Below, piece by piece: positions 16,290 to 24,405 of a stretch of DNA of 64,000 nt. Origin of the DNA: Amycolatopsis iheyensis (GTDB taxonomy: Bacteria > Actinomycetota > Actinomycetes > Mycobacteriales > Pseudonocardiaceae); assembly GCF_024703995.1 (NCBI RefSeq), contig NZ_JAMXQV010000009.1:1-64000 (forward strand), given 5' to 3'. The notes under the pieces were generated by a model that saw nothing but the letters and a program-made list of their open reading frames with translations, was not told the DNA's origin and made no database searches. Position 1 is the stretch's first letter. Each line of letters begins with the position of its first letter. A program made the translations under genes and the position numbers.

Positions 16290-17624
16290 GTGGCCGAACA
16301 CCCCGCCGTCGCCGGAGCGCCGCCTTCAGTCGGCGGCGCCGACCGCGCGTCCACCTACCGGACCATCGCGCTGCGGGTCATGCCGCTGCTCGTGGTCTGC
16401 TACGTCGTCAGCTTCATCGACCGGACGAACATCGGCATCGCGCAGCAGGGCCTCAAGCGCGACCTCGGCTTCGGCTCGGCGGTCTACGGGCTCGGCGTCA
16501 CACTGTTCTTCGTCGGGTTCATCCTCTTCGAGGTCCCGAGCAACGCGCTGCTGGCCAAGATCGGCGCCCGCAAGACGCTGGTGCGGATCATGGCCACCTG
16601 GGGCGTGGTCACGATCGCGACCCTGTTCGTCCAGGACGAGCTGACGTTCTACCTCGCGCGGTTCCTGCTCGGCGTGGCCGAAGCAGGCTTCTTCCCGGGC
16701 GCGCTCTACCTGCTGTCGCGCTGGTTCCCGTCGGCGCGCCGGACGCGGATGACCGCGGTGTTCTTCATCGGCGTCCCGGTGTCCGGGGTGCTCGGCTCGA
16801 TCGTGTCCGGCTGGATCATGCACTCCCTCGGCGGCGCCGCGGGCCTCGCCGACTGGCAGTGGCTGTTCCTCATCGAAGGCATCCCGCCGATCCTGCTCGC
16901 CGTCGCGGTCGCGTTCTTCCTCGCCGACGAGCCGGAGCGGGCGAAGTGGCTGACCCCGGCGCAGAAGGCACTCGTCCGCGCCGACTTGGCGGAGGAGCGC
17001 GCCTCGAAAGGCGAGTCACACGGCGGCGGCCTGCTTTCGGCGTTGCGCGACCCGAAGGTCTGGATCCTCGGCCTGTGCGCGTGCGGCGCCTACACCCTCG
17101 CCAACGCCGTCTCGTACTGGACGCCGCGGATCATCGCCGAGGCCGGCGTCGGCGACGTGCTGAACCTGGGGCTGTTCTCCGCGATCCCGCCGTTGCTGGG
17201 CATCGTCGTGATGCTGCTGGTCGGCCGGCACTCCGACCGCACGCTGGAACGCCGCTGGCACGCGGCGGTGAGCTGGCTGGTGGCCGCGGTGGCGATGCTG
17301 GCGCTGGCGTTCTCGGGTGGCAGCGTGTTCGTGGTGGTCGTGCTGCTCGCGGTGATGGCGGCCGCGCACTACTCGGGCCTGACGGTGTTCTACTCGATCC
17401 CGTCGATCTACCTCAGCGAACGCGCGGCGGCGACGGGCATCGCGGTGGTGACGTCGATGGGCTCGTTCGCCGCGGCGGCTTCGCCGTCCTTGCTGGGCTT
17501 CATCCAGGCGTCGACCGGGAGCCTGTCGCTCGGGCTGGTGATCAGCTCGGGGATCGTGCTGCTCGCGGTGGCCGTCCTGCTGCTCGGCGTGAAAGCCAAG
17601 GACCTCAACGAGAAACATCGCTAA
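16290..17624 (+). CDS. MFS transporter, anion:cation symporter type
   Basis: 444 residues with twelve predicted membrane helices. VSFIDRTNIGIAQQGLKRDL (helix 1 and loop) and FLLGVAEAGFFPGALYLLSR are typical of the family that carries hydroxyphenylacetate, phthalate, tartrate and other organic anions. The GTG at 16290 has AAGGAG eleven bases upstream. Divergent from marR and sharing its operator, it is the likely importer for the acid degraded by the operon at 9546-15645. Confidence 0.88.
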   Translation: MAEHPAVAGAPPSVGGADRASTYRTIALRVMPLLVVCYVVSFIDRTNIGIAQQGLKRDLGFGSAVYGLGVTLFFVGFILFEVPSNALLAKIGARKTLVRIMATWGVVTIATLFVQDELTFYLARFLLGVAEAGFFPGALYLLSRWFPSARRTRMTAVFFIGVPVSGVLGSIVSGWIMHSLGGAAGLADWQWLFLIEGIPPILLAVAVAFFLADEPERAKWLTPAQKALVRADLAEERASKGESHGGGLLSALRDPKVWILGLCACGAYTLANAVSYWTPRIIAEAGVGDVLNLGLFSAIPPLLGIVVMLLVGRHSDRTLERRWHAAVSWLVAAVAMLALAFSGGSVFVVVVLLAVMAAAHYSGLTVFYSIPSIYLSERAAATGIAVVTSMGSFAAAASPSLLGFIQASTGSLSLGLVISSGIVLLAVAVLLLGVKAKDLNEKHR

Positions 17625-17634
17625 TGTCGGCCGG

Positions 17635-18810
17635 GTGACCTTCGAGACGATCTCCCGGGTGCCGGTCGGGTTCCCGGTCGAGCGCGTGCTGCCCCATCCT
17701 CGGCTGCCTCTGCTCGCCTGCTTCGACGCCGGCCGCCCGGCGGTCCACGTGCTGGACCGCGAGGGCGGCCGGCTCGCCGCGGTCGGCGCCGACCTCGCCG
17801 AATACGCCCCGGCGGCGCCCTGGACGTGGCACCGCCGGCAGCCGGCGGCGGCGTGGCACCCGGACGAGCCGCTGCTCGTGGTGGCGAACGAGGCGGAAGC
17901 CCGGCGCTGGACGCCGGCCGGCTTGTCCACAGTGGACAAGCCGGCCGGTGCGGCATACCGGAGTCTCGCGTTCGGTCCGGACGGCGCGCTGTGGGCCTCG
18001 CCGTCGGCGCGGTACGAGTTCCCGGCGTGGGAGCGGGCCGACGTCGTCGATCCGGCGTCCGGCGCCGTCGGATCCGCGCCGCTGTGGGACACCGGGGTCG
18101 CGACCCACCCCGCCGGGGGACTGGTGGCCACCCTGCGCAGCAACCAGGGCGCCAGCCTGGTGCTCTTCGCCGAGCCCGGCGGCACGCTGCGGGACCGGGC
18201 CCTGATCCTCGACGCCGACGGCTACGAGACGCCGGTCTTCAGCGCGGACGGACGGCGGTTCGCGATCCGCGGCAACGCCTACGAGAACTCGTTGGAGGTG
18301 TTCGAGTTCCCGTCGTTGCGGCGGATCCTGGCCACCACCCTCGGCCGGCCCTACCCGGGCTACGACGAGGTGGACGACGAGTGGCTGGCGGAGTCGCGAT
18401 CCTGGTCGGACCACAACATCGCCTACGAAGCCCGGCTCTGGATCGGCACCCCGGCCGGCACCCTCGTCGAAGTCGACGTCGACGGCGAGGAAGCCGTGGA
18501 GCACGAGCTGGCCGGTGGCCCGGTGACCGCGCTCGCCGCGGGCGCGCCGGGCGAGCTGGTCGCCGCGGCCGGCGCCGAACTCGTCTTCCTGACGGTGCCC
18601 ACCGGCGAGCCGGACGCCGCGCCGGTGGCGGAGTTCCTGGCCGCGACCGCCGAGGCACCGGCGGGCGAGACCGAGTTCCGCCGCTTCGACGGGACGCGGG
18701 AGTGGGACACCGACGACCTCGCGGAGGTGATGACGGCCGAGCCAGCAGACCTGACGTGGCTGCAGCTGCAGGCGGCCATGAACACCGCGAGGCGCGACCG
18801 GGGCGTGTGA
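17635..18810 (+). CDS. Hypothetical beta-propeller-like protein
   Basis: 391 residues, not assigned to a named family. Several blade-like segments recur: LLACFDAGRPAVHVLD, AWHPDEPLLVVANEAE, LAFGPDGALWASPSA, PVFSADGRRFAIRG and LWIGTPAGTLVEVDVDGE. This pattern suggests WD40 or similar repeats. There is no signal peptide or membrane segment, so it is probably cytoplasmic. The GTG start at 17635 is eleven bases after the MFS stop, so it may be co-transcribed with it. The coding region contains an unusual 35-bp perfect hairpin (17914-17948). Converges with the ECF41 sigma gene one base after its stop. Confidence 0.7.
   Translation: MTFETISRVPVGFPVERVLPHPRLPLLACFDAGRPAVHVLDREGGRLAAVGADLAEYAPAAPWTWHRRQPAAAWHPDEPLLVVANEAEARRWTPAGLSTVDKPAGAAYRSLAFGPDGALWASPSARYEFPAWERADVVDPASGAVGSAPLWDTGVATHPAGGLVATLRSNQGASLVLFAEPGGTLRDRALILDADGYETPVFSADGRRFAIRGNAYENSLEVFEFPSLRRILATTLGRPYPGYDEVDDEWLAESRSWSDHNIAYEARLWIGTPAGTLVEVDVDGEEAVEHELAGGPVTALAAGAPGELVAAAGAELVFLTVPTGEPDAAPVAEFLAATAEAPAGETEFRRFDGTREWDTDDLAEVMTAEPADLTWLQLQAAMNTARRDRGV
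17914..17948. repeat. Perfect 17-bp inverted repeat with one-base centre, inside a coding region
   Basis: Arms 17914-17930 and 17932-17948 pair completely around a single A. The centre contains GTCCACAGTGGAC, one of several copies of this palindrome in the window. Confidence 0.9.
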
Positions 18811-18811
18811 C

Positions 18812-19690
18812 TCAGCGGCGCAGCGTCGTCTCCTCGGCCAGCCGGGACAGCTTCTCCGGGTTGCGCACCGCGTACAGCCCCGTGATCAGCCCGTCGTCGA
18901 TGCGGACCGCCAGCACCGTGTCGACTTCGCCCGCGCGGCGCAGGAGCAGCGCGGGGTAGCCGTTCACCTCGGCCGCGCTCAGCACGCCGCCCGCGAAGTT
19001 GCCCAGGCCCGCCGCCAGCAGGCTCGCCACGGCGGCCGCCCCGAGCACCGGCTCCGGCACCGCTTGCACCACGCCGCCGCCGTCGCCGAGGAACACCACG
19101 TCGGGGGCGAGGATTTCGAGCAGGTGCCGCAGGTCGCCCGTCTCGACCGCGTGCCGGAACGCCTCGAGCGCGTCGCGGGACTCGGCCGGGGAGATCTCGC
19201 CGCGCGGGCGGCGGGCGGCGACGTGCGAGCGGGCCCGGTGCGCGATCTGGCGGACCGCGGCCGCGCTCTTGCCGACCGCTTCGGCGATTTCGTCGTACCC
19301 GAGGTCGAACACCTCACGCAGCACGAACACCGCGCGCTCGGCCGGCGTCAACGTCTCCAGCACCAGCAGCATCGCCATCGACACGCTGTCGGCCAGCTCG
19401 ACGTCCTCGGCGACGTCGGGCGCGGTCAGCAGCGGCTCGGGCAGCCACGGCCCGACGTAGGACTCCTTGCGCCGGCCCAGGGTCCGCAGCCGCATCAGCG
19501 CCTGGCGCGTGGTGATCCGGACCAGGTACGCGCGCTGGTCCCGCACCGTGGCCGGCTCGACACCCACCCAGCGCAGCCACGTCTCCTGCAGCACGTCCTC
19601 GGCGTCGGCGGCCGAGCCGAGCATCTGGTAGGCGACCGTGAACAGCAGGTTCCGGTGCGCGAGGAACGCCTCGGTGGCGGGGTCGGCCAT
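18812..19690 (-). CDS. ECF sigma factor, ECF41 (SigJ-like) group, with SnoaL-like C-terminal domain
   Basis: 292 residues. Region 2 is AYQMLGSAADAEDVLQETWL with DQRAYLVRITTRQALMRLR; region 4 is LTPAERAVFVLREVFDLGYD plus EIAEAVGKSAAAVRQIAHRA. About 100 residues follow (SPAESRDALEAFRHAVETGD onward), a SnoaL/NTF2-like domain that in ECF41 proteins replaces a separate anti-sigma factor. ECF41 genes are known to sit beside a carboxymuconolactone-decarboxylase-like partner, exactly as here (19845, divergent). The ATG at 19690 has AGGAG; the longer open frame upstream is rejected. Confidence 0.92.
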   Translation of the reverse strand: MADPATEAFLAHRNLLFTVAYQMLGSAADAEDVLQETWLRWVGVEPATVRDQRAYLVRITTRQALMRLRTLGRRKESYVGPWLPEPLLTAPDVAEDVELADSVSMAMLLVLETLTPAERAVFVLREVFDLGYDEIAEAVGKSAAAVRQIAHRARSHVAARRPRGEISPAESRDALEAFRHAVETGDLRHLLEILAPDVVFLGDGGGVVQAVPEPVLGAAAVASLLAAGLGNFAGGVLSAAEVNGYPALLLRRAGEVDTVLAVRIDDGLITGLYAVRNPEKLSRLAEETTLRR

Positions 19691-19726
19691 GGTGGCTCCT
19701 CTTTCGTTTCGCGGAGTTTCCCACCA

Positions 19727-19805
19727 GATGCCGGCCGTCGCCGGGGTGTGACAGTGACCGTCGTCACGCACGCGGGTTGTCACGGGCGCCGGGGGATCCG
19801 GCATC
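19727..19805. promoter_or_regulatory. Divergent ECF41-type promoters
   Basis: On the minus strand TGTCACA (19753-19747) is followed after 16 bases by CATC (19730-19727). On the plus strand TGTCACG (19778-19784) is followed after 17 bases by CATC (19802-19805). The published ECF41 consensus as I recall it is TGTCACA and CGTC, so the -35 elements fit and the -10 elements differ by one base. Both lie about 40 bases before the start codons. Confidence 0.65.
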
Positions 19806-19844
19806 TCCTGGTCGTCCGGTTCACCCACGAGTGAGGAAACCACC

Positions 19845-20318
19845 ATGGAACCCCGCTTCGCCCTGACCGAGAACCCCGTCGGCGCCAAGTTCGCCAAGCG
19901 CTTCGGCACCACGAGCCTGGCCATCGTGCAGTCTTCGCTGCCGAAGGTCGTCCAGGAAATCGTTTCGCTGCGCGTCAGCCAGATCAACGGCTGCGGCTGG
20001 TGCGTCGACATCCACACCAAGGAGCTGGCGGCCGCAGGGGAGACCGCCGTCCGGATCAACCTCGTCGCCGCCTGGCGCGAGGCCACCGTGTTCGGCGAGG
20101 CCGAGCAGGCCGCGCTGGCGCTGGCCGAGGAGGGCACCCGCATCGCCGACGCGAGCCCCGGCGTCTCCGACGACACCTGGGCGGCGGTGCGCAAGCACTA
20201 CGACGACGACCAGACCGCCGCGCTGGTCGCGCTGGTCGCCCAGATGAACTCGGCGAACCGGCTCGCGGTGATCGTGCACCAGAAGGGCGGCTCCTACGAG
20301 CCCGGCATGTTCGGCTGA
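19845..20318 (+). CDS. Carboxymuconolactone decarboxylase / AhpD-like protein (ECF41 partner)
   Basis: 157 residues. Contains INGCGWCVDIHTKEL, the CxxC-x3-H redox motif of the AhpD fold, preceded by EIVSLRVSQ. Members with this motif reduce peroxides or act as oxidoreductases. It is the conserved target of ECF41 sigma factors, and the divergent arrangement with matching promoters supports that. A strong hairpin terminator follows directly. Confidence 0.9.
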   Translation: MEPRFALTENPVGAKFAKRFGTTSLAIVQSSLPKVVQEIVSLRVSQINGCGWCVDIHTKELAAAGETAVRINLVAAWREATVFGEAEQAALALAEEGTRIADASPGVSDDTWAAVRKHYDDDQTAALVALVAQMNSANRLAVIVHQKGGSYEPGMFG

Positions 20319-20320
20319 GC

Positions 20321-20356
20321 GAACCGGCCCGGGGTCACCCGATCCCGGGCCGGTTC
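20321..20356 (+). terminator. Intrinsic-type terminator hairpin
   Basis: Perfect 13-bp arms GAACCGGCCCGGG and CCCGGGCCGGTTC around a ten-base loop, starting two bases after the stop of the AhpD-like gene. No clear T tract follows, as is common in G+C-rich actinomycetes. Confidence 0.8.
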
Positions 20357-20373
20357 GTGGTTCCCTGAGGGGC

Positions 20374-20991
20374 ATGACGAAAGCCGACCGCTGGCGCCGG
20401 TACTGGGACCGCAAGTCCGCGACCTACGACGCGGAGATGAACGCCTGGGACCGCCGCCTCTTCGGCGACTCGCGGGAGTGGGCCTGCGGGCAGGCGGCCG
20501 GCGAGGTCCTGGAGGTCGCCGTCGGGACCGGGCTCAACCTGCCGTGCTACCCCGACGGCGTCACGCTCACCGGTCTCGACCTCAGCGCCGGGATGCTCGA
20601 GCTCGCGCGGGCACGGGCCCGCGAGCTCGGCCGGGCGGTGACGCTGCGGGAAGGCAGCGCGCACGAGCTGCCGTTCGACGACGCGTCGTTCGACACGGTC
20701 CTGTGCACGTTCGGGCTCTGCGCGATCCCGGACCCCGCGGCGGCGGTCGCGGAGATGACGCGGGTCCTGCGCCCGGCCGGCCGGCTGATCCTGGTCGACC
20801 ACGTCGTGTCGTCGGTGTGGCCGGTCCGCGGGATGCAGTGGCTGGTGGAGCTGGCGAGCGTGCCGCTGGCGGGCGAGCACTTCCGGCGCCGGCCGCTGAA
20901 GCTGGTCGAAGCGCTGGGCCTGCCGGTGGAGCGCCGGGAGCGGTTCAAGCTCGGGCTGGTGGAGCGGCTGGTGGCCCGGAAGGTCAGCTGA
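20374..20991 (+). CDS. SAM-dependent methyltransferase (class I)
   Basis: 205 residues. Motif I is VLEVAVGTGLNLPCYP, motif II LTGLDLSAGMLELAR, then LPFDDASFDTVLCTFGLCAI (motif post-I to III) and VLRPAGRLILVDHV. It resembles UbiE/phosphatidylethanolamine-type methyltransferases; the substrate is unknown. The WRRYWDRKSATYD start is typical of this subgroup. It overlaps the end of the convergent HAD gene by eight bases. Confidence 0.85.
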   Translation: MTKADRWRRYWDRKSATYDAEMNAWDRRLFGDSREWACGQAAGEVLEVAVGTGLNLPCYPDGVTLTGLDLSAGMLELARARARELGRAVTLREGSAHELPFDDASFDTVLCTFGLCAIPDPAAAVAEMTRVLRPAGRLILVDHVVSSVWPVRGMQWLVELASVPLAGEHFRRRPLKLVEALGLPVERRERFKLGLVERLVARKVS

Positions 20992-21643
20992 GCAGCGGAC
21001 TTCCGTCGAGGTCGGCCAGCAGGGCGGCGACGTCGTCGTAGGTCGCGATCGCGCCGGCCTCGGTCAGTTCCGCCGCGCCGACCCCGCCCGACCGCACGCC
21101 GACCGTGCGCACGCCGGCCTTCGTGGCGGCCCGGACGTCCCAGACCGCGTCGCCGACGAAGATCGTGTCCTCCGGTGCCGTGCCCGCCCTTTCGAGGGCG
21201 ACCTGCACCGGCTCGGGGTCGGGTTTGGTCGCGTCGACGTCGTGGCCGGCGACGATGTCCTCGACGACGTCGTCGACGTCGAGGACCTTGCGCAGCACGT
21301 CCAGCTCGTCGGGACCCGCCGACGTCGCCAGCACCACCCGCACCCCCTTGGCGGCCAGCGCCCGCACCAGCTCCGGCGCCCGGTCGAACGGCCGCAGCAG
21401 GTCACTGGTCTCCAGGTAGTACCGGCTGTGGAGCTCCTTGGCCCGGTCCCCGACGCGCTCGGCGTCCTCGTCACCCAGCAGGGTGCTCAGCAGCTTGCCG
21501 GACCCCTTGCCGATCGCGCGGTGCACGCGCCAGGAGTCGACCTCGCGGCCCAGCTCGTGGAAGGCCAGCCGCCAGGCGTGGACGTGCAGGTAGTTGGAGT
21601 CGACGAGCGTGCCGTCGACGTCGAACAGGACCGCGGTGGCGAT
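20984..21643 (-). CDS. HAD-superfamily hydrolase (phosphoglycolate-phosphatase type)
   Basis: About 219 residues. The nucleophile motif is LFDVDGTLVDS, followed by a helical cap, LATSAGPDEL (motif II), KPDPEPVQ (lysine) and FVGDAVWDVRAA (motif IV). Start choice is a problem: GAGGAG is perfectly placed before an ATC at 21643, in a context ACCACCATCGCC that looks like ACCACCATGGCC with the last base of ATG changed. The only in-frame ATG is at 21712 and would add 23 residues with poor codon usage (TAT, GTA, AGA) and no family resemblance. I annotate from the ATC. Confidence 0.85.
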   Translation of the reverse strand: MATAVLFDVDGTLVDSNYLHVHAWRLAFHELGREVDSWRVHRAIGKGSGKLLSTLLGDEDAERVGDRAKELHSRYYLETSDLLRPFDRAPELVRALAAKGVRVVLATSAGPDELDVLRKVLDVDDVVEDIVAGHDVDATKPDPEPVQVALERAGTAPEDTIFVGDAVWDVRAATKAGVRTVGVRSGGVGAAELTEAGAIATYDDVAALLADLDGSPLLS

Positions 21644-21728
21644 GGTGGTCTCCTCAAGGGTTCTCCGGGCGGGTACCGCAGCGGAATACCCGAGCCGGGA
21701 GGACTTACACATGAGGTCCGTGTTCCTG

Positions 21729-21753
21729 GTTTGACCGGTCCAGGACCGGATAT
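21729..21753 (+). promoter_or_regulatory. Possible stress-sigma (SigB-type) promoter
   Basis: GTTT at 21729-21732 and GGATAT at 21748-21753 with 15 bases between, about 40 bases before the STAS-ATPase start. It resembles the GTTT/GGGTAT pattern of Streptomyces SigB-like promoters, which often drive such regulator genes. Confidence 0.35.
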
Positions 21754-21792
21754 CCGTCCTATTGACGTTTTTTCGCCGGCAGGAGGTCCCCG

Positions 21793-22507
21793 ATGCTCAC
21801 CTCGGTGCGGGTGGTGCCCCGCCCCGGCGCCACGACCTTGGCCGCGGTCGAGGGAGTGCTCGACCGGACGACCGGCCCGCGTCCGGGACGGCCTGCTGGC
21901 GATCGCCGCGGAGGCCGGGGACGGTCTCTTCGTCGACGTCGAAAAGCTCGAACTCCGCGAACCGGCGCTCGTCAGCGTGTTCGCCCTGGTCGCTTTGCGG
22001 GTCCGGGACTGGCCGGCCGTGCCCTTCGCGCTCGTCACCGGCCGGGACGAGCAGCGGGCGACGCTCGCCGAGCGGGACATCCCGGTGTACCCGGACGTCG
22101 AAACCGCGGAAGCCGCGCTGACGCCGCCGGACCGGCGCCGCGCCGGGCGGGTGCTGACCCGGTCGCCGCGTATTTCGGCCCGCGCCCGCGGCTTCGTGCG
22201 CGGCACCTGCGACCACTGGCGGGTGCCCGAGCTGGCCGAGGACGCCGAGCTGGTCGTCACCGAGTTCGTCGAGAACGCGTTGCGGCACACGGACTCGGTG
22301 CCGCGGCTGGGACTCGAGCTGCGGCGCGGCGCGCTCACCGTCGAGGTCGGCGACGCGAGCGCGCGGCCCGCCGTCGTGCGGGAGGAACTCGACCTGACCG
22401 AAACGGGGCTCGGGTTGCGGATGGTGGCCAGGATCGCGAAGACCTGGGGCAGCAGCCGGTGCCGGTCCGGCGGCAAGACCGTGTGGGCCGTGCTGCCCCG
22501 CCGCTGA
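21793..22507 (+). pseudogene. STAS-like plus RsbW-type ATPase regulator, +1 frameshift
   Basis: The intact protein would have about 237 residues. The first 28 codons from the ATG at 21793 (with AGGAGG upstream) read LTSVRVVPRPGATTLAAVEG in frame 1. The rest reads RVRDGLLAIAAEAGDGLFVD in frame 2. The switch falls in a CCC run at 21876-21878, consistent with one extra C. The N-terminal half resembles a STAS-type domain. The C-terminal half is a serine-kinase-type ATPase: VVTEFVENALRHTD (N box), LTVEVGDAS (G1) and TGLGLRMVARIA (G2). Such proteins bind sigma factors or anti-anti-sigma factors. Either a real pseudogene or a one-base sequence error. Confidence 0.8.
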
Positions 22508-22563
22508 GGTCCCCGTCACGTCGGGGAACACCGCCGTTTTTCCTGCGTTGTAACGGGTACAGG

Positions 22564-22612
22564 CTCCCGCTTCCGCTCGCAGGTCACCCCCAGCCTTCGC
22601 CGAGCGGGAGCG
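22564..22612. terminator. Terminator between convergent genes
   Basis: GCTCCCGCT (22564-22572) pairs with AGCGGGAGC (22604-22612) across a long loop and is followed by a short T stretch on the + strand. It lies between the STAS-ATPase and the amidohydrolase. Confidence 0.5.
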
Positions 22613-22622
22613 GGTCTTTCGT

Positions 22623-23504
22623 CTACTGTGGACGCTTGTCGGCCAGGCCGAGCACCCGGACGGCGTTCTCCTTGAGGATCAGCGGCCGCACCTCGTCCTT
22701 GATCTCCAGCGCCGCGAAGTCGGCGAGCCAGCGGTCCGGCGTGAGCACCGGGAAGTCCGAGCCGAACAGCACCTTCCGCTTGAGCAGCGAGTTCGCCGCG
22801 CGCACCAGTTGCGGCGGGAAGTACTTCGGCGACCAGCCGGACAGGTCGATGTAGACGTTCGCCTTGTGCGTCGCGACCGAGATCGCTTCGTCCTGCCACG
22901 GCACCGACGGGTGCGCCAGGATGATCGTCAGCGCCGGGAAGTCCGCGGCGACGTCGTCGAGCAGCATCGGGTTCGAATACCGCAGCTTGATGCCGTGCCC
23001 GCCCGGCAGTCCCGCGCCGATCCCGGTCTGCCCGGTGTGGAACAGCGCCGGCACGCCCAGCTCCTGGATCGCCTCGTACAGCGGGTAGTGCCGGACGTCG
23101 TTCGGTTCGAACGCCTGCAGACTCGGGTGGAACTTGAAGCCGCGGACGCCGTGTTCGGTGACCAGCCGGCGCGCGCGGTGCACGGCGGCCTTGCCGGCGT
23201 GCGGGTCGACCGAGCCGAACGGGATAAGCACGTCCGCGTGCTCGGCGGCCGCGTCCGCGATCTCCTCGCTCGACAGCGCCGGGTGCCCGGTCGCGGCCGG
23301 CGCCTCCACCGTGAACACGACGGCGGCCATGTTCCGCGCCCGGTAGTGCTCGGCGATGGCGGCGACCGTCGGCGTGCGGTCCTGGTCGGCGCGGAAGTAC
23401 TTCGCCGACGCGTCCAGGAGCTCCTGGTCGAGGGCGAAGCAGCCGTGCCCGTCCTGTTCGACGTGGGTGTGGACGTCGATGGCGGTCAGGTTCGCAAGAT
23501 CCAC
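22623..23504 (-). CDS. Amidohydrolase-superfamily protein (4-hydroxyphenyl-beta-ketoacyl-CoA hydrolase-like)
   Basis: 293 residues, TIM-barrel metal-dependent hydrolase. The metal site is visible: AIDVHTHVEQ (HxH), GFKFHPSLQAFEPN, ALFHTGQTG, IILAHPS and VLFGSDFPVL (final aspartate). In Rhodococcus and Corynebacterium phenylpropenoid pathways, a protein of this family removes the two-carbon unit after beta-oxidation of the side chain. The neighbours here (dehydrogenase, hydratase, CoA ligase) are the matching steps. The GTG at 23504 has GGAG upstream. Last gene of the operon. Confidence 0.8.
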   Translation of the reverse strand: MDLANLTAIDVHTHVEQDGHGCFALDQELLDASAKYFRADQDRTPTVAAIAEHYRARNMAAVVFTVEAPAATGHPALSSEEIADAAAEHADVLIPFGSVDPHAGKAAVHRARRLVTEHGVRGFKFHPSLQAFEPNDVRHYPLYEAIQELGVPALFHTGQTGIGAGLPGGHGIKLRYSNPMLLDDVAADFPALTIILAHPSVPWQDEAISVATHKANVYIDLSGWSPKYFPPQLVRAANSLLKRKVLFGSDFPVLTPDRWLADFAALEIKDEVRPLILKENAVRVLGLADKRPQ

Positions 23505-23517
23505 GAGAGCTCCAGGG

Positions 23518-24405
23518 TCAGGGCAGGCCGGGCTGCGCGGCCTTGGCGGCCAGCAGGCGGTCGAGGACGGCGTCGCGCGCGGCGACGAGGGCACGGTCGT
23601 CGGTGCCGGCCCGTTCGGCGTCGACCCCGGCGACGAGCGTCTCCGCCAGCTCCGGGGTCAGGTGGACACGGCCGAGGTCGCGCCACCACGCTTCGGTCGG
23701 CGGGCCGAGGTGGGCCAGGACGTGCGCGAGCCCGCCCGCGCCGCCGGAGAGGTGCTGGTTGAGGAACGGGCCGAGCACGGCCCAGCGCAGCCCGGGCCCG
23801 TTCGCGATCGCGGCGTCGATGTCGGCGACCGTCGCGACACCGCGTTCGACGAGCGAGTACGCCTCCTGCCACAGCGCGGCCTGCAGCCGGTTCGCGACGT
23901 GGCCGGGCACCTCGCGTGACAACCGGATCGGCCGTTTCCCGACCGAGGTGTAGAACGCCACCGCCCGCTCGACGACCTCGGGCGCGGTGTCGCGGCCGGG
24001 CACGACCTCGACGAGCGGGATCAGGTGCGGCGGGTTGAACGGGTGCCCGACCACGACGCGCTCGGGGTGCCGCGGACAGCCCCGCGCGATGACGCTCGGC
24101 AGCAACCCGGACGAGCTGCTCGCCAGGACGACGTCCGGCCGCGCGGCTTCGTCGAGCACGCCGAACAGCGCGTGCTTGACGTCCTCGCGCTCCGGCCCGT
24201 TCTCCTGGACGAAGTCCGCCGCGGCGGCCGCCTCGCCGGGGTCGGCGACGAACCGCATCCGAGCGGTGTCTTCGAGTGCGTCCCGCAGCCGCTCTTCGGC
24301 GCCGGGGGCCGGATCGGTGGCGACGACGTCGAGGCCGTGGGCGAGGAAGAGCCTCGCCCAGCTCGCGCCGATCACGCCGGTGCCGACGACGGCGACGGTG
24401 CTCAT
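23518..24405 (-). CDS. 3-hydroxyacyl-CoA dehydrogenase family protein
   Basis: 295 residues. The NAD-binding fold starts VAVVGTGVIGASWARLFLAH; the catalytic block is LASSSSGLLPS, then VVGHPFNPPHLIPLVEVVPG with the catalytic histidine, and KRPIRLSREVPGHVANRLQ opens the C-terminal domain. The last segment resembles the lambda-crystallin/carnitine-dehydrogenase branch. In this operon it would oxidise the 3-hydroxyacyl-CoA made by the hydratase. The ATG overlaps the synthetase stop (ATGA). Confidence 0.88.
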   Translation of the reverse strand: MSTVAVVGTGVIGASWARLFLAHGLDVVATDPAPGAEERLRDALEDTARMRFVADPGEAAAAADFVQENGPEREDVKHALFGVLDEAARPDVVLASSSSGLLPSVIARGCPRHPERVVVGHPFNPPHLIPLVEVVPGRDTAPEVVERAVAFYTSVGKRPIRLSREVPGHVANRLQAALWQEAYSLVERGVATVADIDAAIANGPGLRWAVLGPFLNQHLSGGAGGLAHVLAHLGPPTEAWWRDLGRVHLTPELAETLVAGVDAERAGTDDRALVAARDAVLDRLLAAKAAQPGLP

